Source: Nemertoderma westbladi
Lineage: Eukaryota; Xenacoelomorpha; Nemertodermatida; Nemertodermatidae
Reading direction: 5' to 3'
Length of the DNA: 49,597 bases
Assembly (NCBI GenBank): GCA_032718475.1
Contig: JAUCBJ010004979.1
Location: 1-49,597, forward strand
Shown here: in pieces, positions 1 through 13,400 of the stretch
Position numbering within the stretch: position 1 is the stretch's first letter
How the letters are laid out: every line of letters starts with the position of its first letter
Translations under genes and position numbers: made by a program
The notes under the pieces: model-generated
Told to the model about the DNA's origin: nothing
Database searches by the model: none
Seen by the model: the letters and a program-made list of their open reading frames with translations, nothing else

Positions 1-584
1 TATCAAGGAGCATCTGAAGCAGTGAGGCAAAGTATGGAAGTTTCAAATCAGTCGTGTCAGTCATCACTCTGGATGTTGGGAGATAATAATACGCAGTGCT
101 TGACAATGTCTTCACCTTTCCATTGTGAAATATGTGCCTAATGATGAACACCTTTTCGCCTGTTTGTTGCATCTGTTGGCATTTAATTTATTCTATTTTA
201 TGGGTTTTCTGCGTTTGAAGAAAAACGTATGTTTCCTTTGTTATATTGATTATTATCAATCAACGCATTTTAAACTTTAAAGAATCTGTAATCCCGTTTA
301 ATAACAATGATTTGTTAACTGAATTCCGAACTACCTGGTCCGAACTGAATCTATTCACAGCATTACTCCCGAGTAATATAACTAATATAACCTAATAATA
401 TAAGATAAGATAATAATGTAATAATAATATCATATTATAAGTAAAATAACCTGCAAATTATTGTATTATTTAACAAAATACGTGTTTTATTTTATAGTGT
501 GAACATATTGACCTACAACCATTATCCTCCACAACTAGAACTCCAATCATACCTCTGTATATTATTGTATATTTATATTTTCAG
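1..584. other. intron of MFS gene, no feature recognised
   Basis: AT-rich sequence upstream of the first recognised transporter exon. No exon with family similarity, no repeat found elsewhere in the window and no RNA gene was seen. The missing 5' exons of the transporter must lie before the window. Confidence 0.5.
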
Positions 585-860
585 CCTTGGCGTATTGACT
601 ACTACTCTTACAATAAAGGTTTCATTTTACTTAATGGTTTTCACATATGGCGTTGTATTTGGATTGGGTCTAGGATTCGTTTATGCAACGCCTTTAGTTA
701 TAGCTATGAAGTGGATGCCAAATTACAAAGGACTTGCCAGTGGCATTGTTGTGGGAGGATTTGGTCTCGGGGCTTTTGGATTCAACTTTGTACAAACTGT
801 TTACATCAACCCCCAAAATTTGTCTTCAGATACTCCAGATCCACAATACCCAAAGACTAA
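585..860 (+). CDS. MFS transporter exon a
   Basis: This internal exon follows a pyrimidine-rich tract ending TTTTCAG and is closed by the donor GTAAGT at 861. It enters in phase 2 (one base completes a codon) and leaves in phase 2. It encodes two hydrophobic helices joined by a cytoplasmic-type loop with Met-Lys-Trp-Met-Pro-Asn and Lys-Gly-Leu-Ala-Ser-Gly. The second helix is very Gly-rich (GGFGLGAFGFN). This matches the region around membrane helices 3 to 5 of oxalate/formate-type MFS proteins. An open frame extends upstream to about 499, but that stretch is intronic in character and has only a GTG, not an ATG, as start. Confidence 0.88.
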   Translation, partial: PWRIDYYSYNKGFILLNGFHIWRCIWIGSRIRLCNAFSYSYEVDAKLQRTCQWHCCGRIWSRGFWIQLCTNCLHQPPKFVFRYSRSTIPKD

Positions 861-1458
861 GTAAGTAGCCCCTGTGTGACGAGCGTCGAAGTAAGTGAGA
901 TTAGCATATGGGTAGGGCTTAGGGCACCTCTGTATCAACCCTTGTGTTGCCTGCCAATCACTCTCTGTCTGTCAGGAAATGTTTGAAGGCTAATAACTCA
1001 GGCAATCCTTGATGTAAATTAAACTGAACTTGGTACCCATATATTCTATCAAAGTCTGCATTAGAATTTGCATTGAAGGGATCAGCAATTCTCTAGGCCC
1101 CCAATAGAGGGCGACTATACAATGGTTGAACCTGTGATACCGTAAGCTAAGCTTGTTTAGCATATTCCAGTGTTGCACTCATTCTGATGGGAGGGTTAAT
1201 TTTGTGTGTTAACTAATATCTTTAGCTATACACAGTCTTTCTTTTGATTCTTTTTTGGGGTGCCATCTAAGTAATCTAAACCTTCAGATGTCTTGTCATT
1301 GGTGTTTAACTCAATTGAAATTGTCATAAAATATTTAAAATATTGGAACAGAAAATAGTCAGATAGATCTATGTTTATAATTCCATTATTCTGTGGGGCG
1401 AGACACGTAGTCGGCGAGCCTTGGCATACGGTTCATATAGGGCAAATGGGGCATGTCC

Positions 1459-1494
<36 letters not shown>

Positions 1495-4400
1495 GGTAAA
1501 TGTTTGAACGCGAATGTCTCGGCATCGCTGGTTCGGAATTGAACCAAACTTAGTAGGTAAGTAGTAGAGAGAAAGTTTAGAAAGTTTGTAAAGTTTGGTG
1601 AAAAATCATGCAGCCTGACGTCAGCTACGACAGATTATGTGGTTTTTAGAAAATGTTAAATTTCTCGGGAAGGCCTCATTTTCCTGAGCTGAAATTTTGG
1701 TGGCCTGTAGAGAATCATGAAGTCTATCTTTTACGAAATTGAAAAGTTAAGACATTTAATTGGGGATCCGCTAGAGACTCAGAAGTAATGACATAGGCCT
1801 ACCGGTACGGTACTGCTGTACAGTGCTGCACTGGTAAGTACGAAATTGCAGAATAACAATTTGACACCACCTAGCGGATTAACATATGATTGTATATCGA
1901 ATGAATACATTTATAGCATGGGATATGGGGTCCAAACTAGACATGCCCCATTTGCTCTATATGAACCGTATGCCAAGGCTTGCCGACTACGTGCTGCGCG
2001 AAGTCCCCACGAACGTGTTATTCTAGGACTTACAGCCTTACAGCCTTGAAATTGAAATTGAAATTGTTTAATTGACATCAAATAAGTAAAGTAAATCTGC
2101 ATAATTAAACATTACCGGAAGGAACAAGATAACAAGATAATCCATTATACAGTAGTGTAAGCATCTATGAGTGCCTTAGCATCTATGAGTGTAGATATGT
2201 ATATAATAATATATTCTAAGTACATACTACTGAGTTTTATTTCCTATCATATGATGGTGCGTGCAGTGTGTAACTGAACTCTTAGACACATATAACAAAA
2301 TTGGAGATCCGCAACTGCTGTCCTATGACGTGATCCTCAATGCATCTCATGATGACCAAAACCAAATATTCTCAGACAGTTTTCCATTTGATTAGATAAT
2401 TTCCTCTGATGTAATGAGACTCCAGTTGATGAAACTGCTGAATAGTCCAAATGGAGATGTCAGGGAGGGGTCAGAGGCTGGTGCAGATCATCAGTTGGAA
2501 TTCCACCCAGTACCAAGGACGCCTATTTTTAAAGATGATCTACCAGTTGGTTGTTCATGTTGCTAAAACAGCAACAGGTGGATGCAGATCGAAGTCAGAT
2601 GAATTACTTTCTGCTTTGCTCATTTGCCCTCCCGTCATGGTCAGAATAGTGGAACCGTTATGGATGACGATTTTGTTGTGGAGACAGGGGACCGGGGGCG
2701 ATAATTTTCAACTGGGGACAAATAATTGTGAACTCTTGAAAATTGAACTGAGGGAAGATGCAATGCCATTTGCTATTCACAATGCTCACCCTATCCCGTA
2801 TGCTCAATAAGGAGACAGGGTTAAGGCCTCAATTCAAGGAAAAGTGGATAATTTCAGCTGTTGGTGACATATACAAAGACTGGTGTCACCCTATGTTTTT
2901 GTGGAGGAACTCAATAAACACGTTCGTGGGGCCTTCGCGCAGCACGAGGTCCAGTTATGAGATACAAATTAAAATTAAGCGACTGTATCACAAAATCAGG
3001 TTTTGAGAAATTTACCCACACCACCAATCAATCAAAGAAAGGGGGACAGTACGTGTTCACCCCTTTTAATCCCCCCCCCCCCCCCCCACCCTTCTCAACC
3101 ACCAATACATAACCGTGACATCTACCACCCACGGAAGGGTAGAACGAACTTATTTCCAATCGCACGTTAAATATGCAAAGCCAGGTGGTGTATATGAATA
3201 TAATCAACGCCGTACTCGTCTTAATTATTATAAGCGTCGTTCAATCGTTGCGCTCGTCCAGAGTAAGTCCCCCCTATCAGAAAGATTTACTCAACAAAAA
3301 ATAGTGTAAATAAATAAACAACTACAAGGATAAGAGGTCATGTGTAGGAAAGCTAATCAGACGATACCTTTACTAATATATTGAGCTGCATTGATCTATA
3401 CATAGTAATGTTGGGTGATGGGGGGGGGGGGGGGGTGAGGGGTAGGGGGTGTCTGGGTGGGTTGTTAGTATTAGGGTGCACAATATCGACGCACGCGCAG
3501 GAATGTGTTGATGTTTAATAGCACCGCATTCCCGCGTTAGAAAGCATCCCCAATTGGAATAAATAAATAAATTAAACGCGTTTCGTTATGTTCCTCGACT
3601 TATATTATTCTCTCCACGGACGAGTTATTAGCTGCTAGACAGGTAGACCTAGTCCCCCACAACAACGGTCATACCTTCAATCAATCAATCAATTGAGCTC
3701 ATATGAGCTCGTATATTAGTTTTATTTATAAATTGAAATCTCACGAATTAATAGGCCTATTAGCTGATTAGTGAACTATCATATGTTAGACCATATATAT
3801 ATATTATATATTGGACCTTATCAAAATAGCGGTTGTACTGGGGCGGTATATGTTGTTCTCTAACCCACTGCAAGCGCATTTGAGGGGCCGGTATGTTTTA
3901 ATAACTTCTGGTACAACGGGATGCAGTATTACAGCGCCAAGTAGATTTAATCTGATCAGAATATTCCGGACGCTAAGTTCATGTCATTCCCGATAAGTCG
4001 GGACTTTACAAAACTCGTGGATAAAACCGCGTGTAGCAGAGAGCAGATAAATTGGGTTGAATTGCAAAACAGAATAATATGGAACTGTAAGTGGAACTGC
4101 GGCGATTTGGGTTTTTTTGTTATGGTGAATAGTCAGCCTGTCCGCGATATGTTCAGCTGCCCTTTTTAATGGGTTGCAGGTACAAATGAAATACACATTG
4201 CAGTTACTAAAATAAAAGTGGCGCATATTATTGTACATTTACAACAACAATTATATAAATGCAATATGCCTGATCCCTATTAATGTACTTTGTACCGCCA
4301 ATTCTGTAATTCAATAACGCAAAGCCGCGTTTACTGTACAGCAGCACGTAATATATTTGATACTTATTATACTAACTAAACTAACAAACCGCAAGGCCTA

Positions 4401-7400
4401 CTTACCGAAATAAATTAACTTTCAGTTAAATACAATATACTTGTTTGCTCTGTAAAAATTTTAATTAAAAACAATCCTGCCATTTAATATACCTAATTAG
4501 CATGGTTGCGTAAGCAGTATGAATTGGAATGAAATTGTGAAATAATTTATTTAAACTATTATGTACATTTAGATTAAATAATAATACAGTAAGTTGGCCT
4601 ACAGAAATAAACATTGATATTCGGAACAGTAAAACAATTATTTATTTCATTCATTCAACTAACCAGAGAGACTCATAGCTCCAGTGAATATTAACATCCC
4701 GACGTTACTTTAGTAATAATATTAATGTCATTGAACCCGATACACACACACCTCCAATCAGCCAGTTCAATGGAGAGTGAGTGAATGGATGGCTACTAGC
4801 AGCAGCAGCAGTCTGCCTCTTACAAGCAAGGCTGACTGAATACCTCAAGTGTTGCTGGGAATCAAGCCAACTTGGATGTTAACCAATAAATGAGCAGTAT
4901 TTAATGAGAATACATTTTTTATGCCGGTTTAATTACTTTAGATCAATTAAAGACACGATTATTAAAGCAAATCACTTGAACTAATTAAAAACTATAATAG
5001 AATGGAGTATGCGGATTACATCTGTATATTTTTTAAGTATAATTATTGAAGTCTTATACTGTAAAACAATTAATTTCCTTTAAAAGGCAGGTTGAAAATG
5101 GTGTTTTTACCGTAATCAACTTAATTAACTAATTAACTGCTATTATCTTAGCTTCTCGAAGGCCACACGGAAATTCTACTTGGAAAATTTCTAAACTTTT
5201 GCCATACAACATGTGTACCAAGTTTGGATAGATTTCATCAAAGATTGGCCGAGTTATTAACGTTTAAAATTGAACACGACAGAACGACAGAACGACAGAA
5301 CGACAGAACGACAGGTTGATTAATGGTACCACTACGCTAAGGCTCACTCACTTCGTGGCTCGCCCCACAGAGAATATTTATTGATTTTACAAAATTCAAT
5401 CCACAGGCTTTGTACACAAAAGGCTTTGTAGCGACTAATATTGTGTCAATCGAGATTCTTGTCTGATGTAGAAAGCCATTATGGAATGATTGAGTTTGAA
5501 AATCTTGCTATAGTGTGGGGTGCAGATAAATGTCGTCTTTATCTTTCTGGTTTGTCACACTTTAAAGTAATCAATGATCACCATCCATTGAATTCCTATT
5601 CTCAATAGCCATAAATATTTTCAGATTGAGAATGCATGTTTATTGAGGTAAATGGCTCTTTGGTTCTCCATATAAGCATCTAGAACATACTAAGTCAATT
5701 GTAAAGACTGTGAAGTATTTGGTAATTAAATGTGATTGTAAATCAATAAAGAAGGATTAGTCATTTATTTAGAAGGGGAATTATGGAATTACGAAACACA
5801 ACACGAGCAGATGGGAAATCCCCATCGGAAATAGGTTTTGGACACTCTCTGTGATCAGCTCTACCAACTCATTGGACTGCTTTAAGGGGAGATGGTACCC
5901 CAGAACTTTTCAAAAATTGAAAAATTTTCGAAATTTTTTTTATTATTTCTAAATCACAAGTTGTCTGTTTTTCTGTTTGTCTGTCTATTGGTCTGTTTTT
6001 CTGTGTGTCAACAAATTATGGATATAAAAATATACACCACCTAACTAAAATAATTGCTACATGGGTTTTTGTGGTCGCGGATTTCATTTCCGGGGTCAGT
6101 TTTCAAATTTGACGTAATCTAGTTTGTCTGTCTGTTTGTCCGTCTGCCGGTCTGTCTGTCAAAAACATAACGAATCACAAAACGTAACTAAAATTTTCAC
6201 TGCGGGGGTTTTAAAGGTCGGTGACTTCATTTCTAGTGTTATCTTTCCTGTTTGGAGGAGTCTAGTATGCCTGCATATTTGTCTGTCATTCAATCTGTCG
6301 TCAAGAAAGACATACAGACATACTTAAACAGACAGTCTAGGTTCATGTAATGATTAAAAATGACATGGGAAATGAAATCCGCAACTACTATATTTTATCT
6401 GTGACACCGACAGTAAGTCAGACAGACAGACAAACAGACAGACAGATAGACATACAGACAGTCCAGATATCATCAAACACTAAAACATGTATTAGAAATG
6501 ATATCAGCGACTATGAAAACCCCATATCTGAAATTTTATTCAGGTGACATACCTTCTTATATTTTGACTGACAGACAGACAGACATAAAAACAGACAAAC
6601 AGACATTCTAGGGTCAGTCAAATATTAAAATTGACATCGGAAATGGAAGCAGCGACTAGGAAAAACCCCATATCATAAATTGTAGTGAAGAGGTGTGCTT
6701 GCTTTTTTATTGTCTGTGAGATTGACAGTCAGACAGACAGACAGACAGAATGACAGACAAACAGATAGACAGGCAGTCCAGATGTCATCAAACATTAAAA
6801 CAGATATCAGAAATGAATTCAGCGACTACGAAAACCCCTAATTAGTAAATTTTGGTTCGCTGGAGTAGTTAATTATGTTTTGCCTTATTTTTGAAATTTC
6901 ACGCATTTTACATAATATTAGCGGGAAGGTTTGAAAACTTAAAATGCGTTTTTCTCAGCATCTTATTTTTCGTGAAATTTAGAAATAAATGTACCGTTTT
7001 CTCGAGAACGGCTTGATGGAATTGGCTGAAATTTTCGCAGCAGGTCTGCTGTGAGTGAGACACAATTGTGGAACCTCTAAAAACATAATATGTTTAAAAC
7101 AATTATCAAATGTAATTCTAATATAAACTTCAAAATTTTTTTTTTGGTTTTTGGTTCAATTAAGTGACCCTCAAACATAGACACAATAAAAAATTTCAAT
7201 TTTTTTAGGTTCCAGGTGTGTCTCGATATTACTCCGCCCTTCTGGAAATTTTCATGAAATTCCATCTTGTGGAACCAGCGTAATGGGTACATATTATGTG
7301 TTAATAGTAAAATGTATGGGGATAGCCTGTTGTATATCCCCTTAACATCAGTATGGCATAAAATGGCAGTCAATAAGGTGAAGGCTGCACATATTGAAGA

Positions 7401-10400
7401 TATTAGTTTTATTTTGATAGAATGAACTGAAATCTTCCTAAGTTATCCACTAGAGCAGTCATCATTATTCAGGATCCTAGAAGAAACAGGAGGTGGCCCA
7501 AATCCGTACAAATTGTTAAAGTTTGTGCATACGTTTCTAAAAGGTAACGACATATTCACAAATATGTGGTCGAAATCGGTACTTTTTTCGTCCTAAGAAA
7601 AAACTTGTTACACTCAAGAGCAATGGAACTGAAGTAAAAGTTGACTCCAAAATTGGAGACCATGATAATGGAAAGAAAGCGAATACTGGAACAGAGGAGG
7701 ATAAAATAGAAGATAATTTGCGGAGGGCAACTTGTACAAAAACAAATTTACCTCTCTCTCAATTCGATTCACCTGTGAATAAACTTTAGTCATAAATATT
7801 AAAATCTTTGGCAGGAATTTCAAATGGTTTTGGAATATGTTATTCTATGATTCGTTATTCTAGGACTTACAGCCTCAACGTTTATGAGTTTCTGTATATA
7901 ATAATTATAATCTAACTACATATTGTTGAGTTTATTTACTATCATACGAAATATTTAATAATTTGATTCCTCCTCACTAGATATTTCAGTCAACCTGCTG
8001 TGCTGGACAATGTCCCCAGTATATTCCTGGTATTGGGCGCCACTTACATTGTAATGCAACTCATTGGGGTGATGTTGCTATTTGATAAGCCTACCATTGA
8101 AAATAATAAGGTATGTATGTATGTTGCGCCTTGAAGTGTGGGTGCTGTCATTACGCAGTACAGATTTAGCTACATATAACAGTAAAATAGAACCACATAA
8201 TATATTAAAGTTAAATTATATAGTTTGTACAATAATATCATTCCTAAATATAAATTGACAGTGAATACTAAACTATTTACATATCACTATATAAAATACA
8301 TAAATATTATTGGGTACAAATGCAATGTAACATCTTATATGTCTGATTCTGAAAAACCAGGTACCTCTAACGCCTGCTATGAATATATGAAATCAAATAG
8401 ATCATCGAAGTCTAATAAAGTATATTCAAAATTTGACTATAAGTTACACTTCTAGATCATAAAGCACAGCTGGACTACATCCTCATAAACAAAAAGAAGT
8501 GGTGGGAGAGCATGATTAACTGTGAGCCATAGAGCTCATTCAATCTAATTGGTTCGGACCACAGAATCGTGTCTGTAGCTATTCACTCACTCGGCACATA
8601 TTCTGAATTAGAGAAGTTTTGCTGACCCATATAAATATTACTTAATTGCGAGCGAAGTAAAAATACATAGTTTCATAATAAGGGATATTAATATACAGAA
8701 TAAGGAATATAAAGTCTGCAGCTAGGCTCTATTCTTGCAATAATAGACTGGTTCTCATGTTCGTTTAGATCACTGTTATATATCACTATCTAGCGTTATG
8801 TAATAATTAATTTTTTTTATATGCAATGATTCGGTATTCTATGATCCAGAGCCACTACTTTGGGCGACTGAAAGATACTTTCAGTATCTTGCATTTTCAG
8901 TTTATTATACTTCAAGTGCAAATATGATATGAAAAATCACCACAAAATCAAATTGATTTTAAGACCATATATGTTTTTGGGATGCTGATCACGAATATGA
9001 CATTGAAATATTCGTACATTGTTGATTAGGCCATTTTTGGTTATATGTCAATGTTCAGCACGAAAAATACAAGTAGCACAAATTTGATAATCAAAAATCA
9101 TTACCAAATCAACATGATTTTTAGACATAATGGGTTTTCTGGGACGCTGATCACGAATATGAGAATGCAGACTGGACAGACTGATGAGGTTCTGATTAAG
9201 GACATGAGGGCGGTTGGCGACTCGCCCTCACATCAGCAGATGATAGTGGCAATGGTGGAATTGGTCTATTGATGAATCCAACTGCACATGCAGCATTGGA
9301 CAAAATAGACCATATCTCTAACCGCATCATATCCGTTGCCACTTCTCATGTTCTGGAAGACTGGCTAAGAAGTTTCCTAAGGTGGTTCTGATTGTGTGCT
9401 ACTCTCCAACTAGCGTTGCCCCTGTAAAGGAGGTGGAAAATTTCTACCACAATCTACAAGCAGCTACTGATGGAGTGGTTCAAGAAGCGAACTGGAAAGC
9501 TATGGCCTCATAATGGACCCAGTGGTTACAAGCCCCAGATAGACCATATTCTGTTTCGTAGGGAATACAGGAGCTCTATACAAGACTGTAATGCATTTAC
9601 ACTTCGACCCTTCTCCAGTGATCACCACCTCATTGTGGCCAAGGGAAGAACTTAGTCTGCGTGGTAGCAGAACAACAAAATCTGCTTTGCCGAGGCATGA
9701 CTGGTCCTCTCTGTTGCAACAGCCAAGTGTGAGATTCAGCTTCACACTACAACTGAGCAACATGTATGAGGTTCTTGCCTCTGAGGCGGCAGATCACTGC
9801 GAGGGCTATACTGCCTTCACAGAAGCAGTTAGGTTAGCAGCTGCGGAAACAGTTCCTGTATACCCTCGAAACAGTAAAAGGGCCCCCTGGACTGACCAAA
9901 AAATTCAGAAGTGCCGAAATGACCTCTATAAGACACAGAAAGAGTCCCGACTCAAACAGACTACAATGGCCAAGAATGCAGTTAATGCTGCATCTAGGTC
10001 CCTGAACAGGCAGTACTCTTGTTAATCTACAGGAGCTTATAAACCAACAGGTTGATGCCATCAATGATGCTGACGACAGCAGGCAATCATTCCAGGCATA
10101 GAAATCGATCAACTTGCTAACTGGGTGGAAAAACCAACCAACCACCAAGTTTAAGGCAGAGTCACCAGCCGATCGCCTCAATGGTTGGAAGGCTCACTTT
10201 GAAAAGCTCCTCAATAATGACAGGGTATTGCCTGATAACTTTATAGAATTAAAAGTGTCGGAGTCTGTACTCCCAGATATTCCCACTGGCAATATCTCCT
10301 TTGCAGAAGTGAAGGCTGCTGCAAACAACATTAAGACCAATCGTGTCAGTGGAGTAGATGGTGTTCCCCCTGAGGTCTTTAAATACCTCAGTGTTTAAAG

Positions 10401-13400
10401 CTCATCTATCCCATCATAGTAGACATGTACAGAGCAACAAGAGTCTCACAAGAAATTAAAACAAATATGTTTGTGCCAGTTTCCAAGAAGGGCAACCTAA
10501 CACTCTATGGTCCTTTTCGGGGAATCTCATTGATCTCGATTGCTGCAAAGCTATACAATAGAATTCTATTAAATCGCATCAGGGATCACATTGAGAGACT
10601 GCTCCGTGAAAATCAGAATGGGTTCCGTAAAGGTCGTGTTACCATGGAGCCCATTTTGGCACTTAGAAGGATAATGGAAGAGTTATCAAAAAAGAAAGAC
10701 AGGCATCTGGCTGTTATCTTTATTGACTTCTTCAAGGCCTTTGATTCAGTCTCTCGCTCACGTATATTCCATACTTTCATTATATGGGATTCCTGATGAA
10801 ATTATTGCAGCAATCAGATCAGTATACGATGGTTCGACAACATTTGTATCTACTGTTGATGGTAACACAGGACCATTTGAAGTATTATTTGGAGTCCTCC
10901 AAGGAGACACACTTGCGCCATTCTTATTCATAATTATGGTCTATGCATGTCCTTAGATCATCATAATGATGATGGGGTGATGGGGAAAGTCATGGGCTGT
11001 CCACCATGCTTATTCACTCCATGAGGCTGCCAAAGTACAAGATTATGCACTGGCTGGTCCTCACGGCAAGAGCAATGTCCTGCAAAGCGGAGGCGATTTT
11101 GTTCTAGTGTCAAGCTTGGGGGAACCAAAGAGACACCTCCAATGTTATATAGTGTCTGGTTGGAGATGTGTGCATTGTACTTGACACAATGAACCCGGCG
11201 TAGCATTCTTGTGAATGTGCCATCCAGAGATTTGGTGTCCTCAGCAGTTAGAGCCCAGCATGGACTCCCATAGAGGAGTACTGGAACTACTGCTGCTCTA
11301 AATAACCGGACCTTAAGTTTCCGATTAATTCTCGGTGACTTCCAAATCCTGGCAAGCCTATTCAAGGCTGCCCATGCCTTTCCCTTACGTATTCGAAGGT
11401 CCTCACCTGCCATCCGGATCCATGATCCCAGGTTACAGAAGTCATCCACATGCTCAAGCATACCATCTTTTGAGCTCTATGCTCATCCGATCAGAGACTT
11501 GCTGAGGACTTTCAAAGTTAACTGTCAACATTTTGGTCTTTCTGGAGTTAATAAAAAGACCAACACTAGAAGCAGCATGTTCTAATGAGCTGAGGAGCCG
11601 TTGGGCTCCCTCTAGTGATTCTGAGAGTACTCCTAAGTCATCAGCAAAGTCTAGGGGTTAGGTACTTGGCAAGATTTCCTCGACTTCTGGAGCCAGTAGG
11701 TGGAGTTATCATCACCCCATCATCATTATGATGATCTAAGGACATGCGTAGAACATAGTAAACCACAATAATGAACAAGAATGGTGCAAGTGTGTCTCCT
11801 TGGAGGACGCCCCATAACACTTCAAATGGTTCTGTGTCACCGTCAACAGTAGACACAAATGTTGTCGAACCATCGTATACTGATCTGATTGCTGCAATAA
11901 TTTCATCAGGAATCCCATATAATGAAAGTATGCTGAACATACGTGAGCGAGAGACTGAATCAAAGGCCTTGAAGAAGTCAACAAAGATAACAGCCAGATG
12001 CCTGTCTTTCTTTTTTGATAACTCTTCAATTATCCTTCTAAGTGCCAAAATGGGCTCCATAGTCCCACGACCTTTACGGAACCCATTCTGATTTCCACGG
12101 AGCAGTCTCTCAATGGGATCCCTGATGCGATTTAATAGAATTATATTGTATAGCTTTGCAGCAATCAAGATCAATGAGATTCCCCGAAAAGAACCACAGA
12201 GTGTTAGGTTGCCCTTCTTGGGATCTGGCACCAACTTATTTGTTTTCATTTCTTGTGGGACTCTTGTTGTTCGGTACATGTCTACTATGATGGGATAGAT
12301 GAGCTTTAAACACTCAGGTATTTTAAAGACCTCAGGGGGAACACCATCTACTCCACAGGCACGATTGGTCTTAATGCTCTTTGCAGCAGCCTTCACTTCT
12401 GCAATGGATATATCACCAATGGGAATATATGGGAGTACAGACTCAGACACTTTTACTTCTATAAAGTCATCAGGCAATACCCTGTCATTATTGAGGAGCT
12501 TTTCAAAGTGGGCCTTCCAACCATTGAGGCGATCGGCTGGTGATTCAGTGTCTTTAAGATGCGTCTCACAAAAGTCATGGGCTGTCCACCATGCTTATTT
12601 TCTCCATGGGGCTGCTAAAGCACAAGATTATGCACTGGCTGTTACTCACGGCGAAAGCAATGACCTGCAAAGCGGAGGCGGCTTTATGTTCAAGTGTCAA
12701 GCTTAGGGGAACCAATGAGACACCTATAATGTTATATAGTGTCTGGTTGGAGATGTATGCATTGTACTGTACAGTCGGGGTCTCAAAGTGCATCTGTTCT
12801 TTGAGATTTTCTCAAAGAACTAAAAGTGTCTCAAATTTCTAAAAGTGGTCCAAGAAAATGACAAAGTGTCCTCAAAGATTTCGAAGTAGTACTGTCAGTC
12901 ATTTCATACAGGCTGCCTGAAACTGGCAATGGTATGGGGTATATTGACTTTGACTACTAAAGGCTAAAATATAAGAAATAAAAACCTCTATAAAACAATA
13001 AATATGCCTCCAAAAAATACTGCAGTAATAAATATTTGTCACTGAAATTAAGAATTAATTGTTACTGCAGTAATAAAAAAATTTATTTTTCTGCAGTAAC
13101 AAATAATTTGTTACCGCAGTAGAAATTGTTATTCAATTATTTATTAATTTATTAATATTGATTACTGCTGTAATAAATATTTGTTACTACAGTAATAAAT
13201 ATTTGTTGCTGCAGTTATAAATATTTATTACTGCAGTAATAAATATTTGTTACTGCAGTAATTATTATATGTGACTGCAGTAACTAATATTTAATACAGC
13301 AGTATTTTTTGTAGGTATTTTTATTGTTTCAGAGAGGTTTTATTAATTTATATTTAGACTCTTTAGAGACGCCATAATTGCGGGCTATCGGAATGTGTTG

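Noticed and set aside
499-584. Upstream extension of transporter exon a with a GTG start
   Set aside because: A good acceptor lies at 583-584, the upstream reading has no family similarity, and GTG is not a normal animal start codon.
6124-6547. Open frames rich in Ser-Val-Cys and Asp-Arg-Gln-Thr repeats
   Set aside because: These are translations of (GTCT)n and (CAGA)n simple repeats.
11771-12706. Plus-strand open frames over LINE copy 2
   Set aside because: They are antisense shadows of the minus-strand reverse transcriptase; the same applies at 47178-47447 and 49089-49373.
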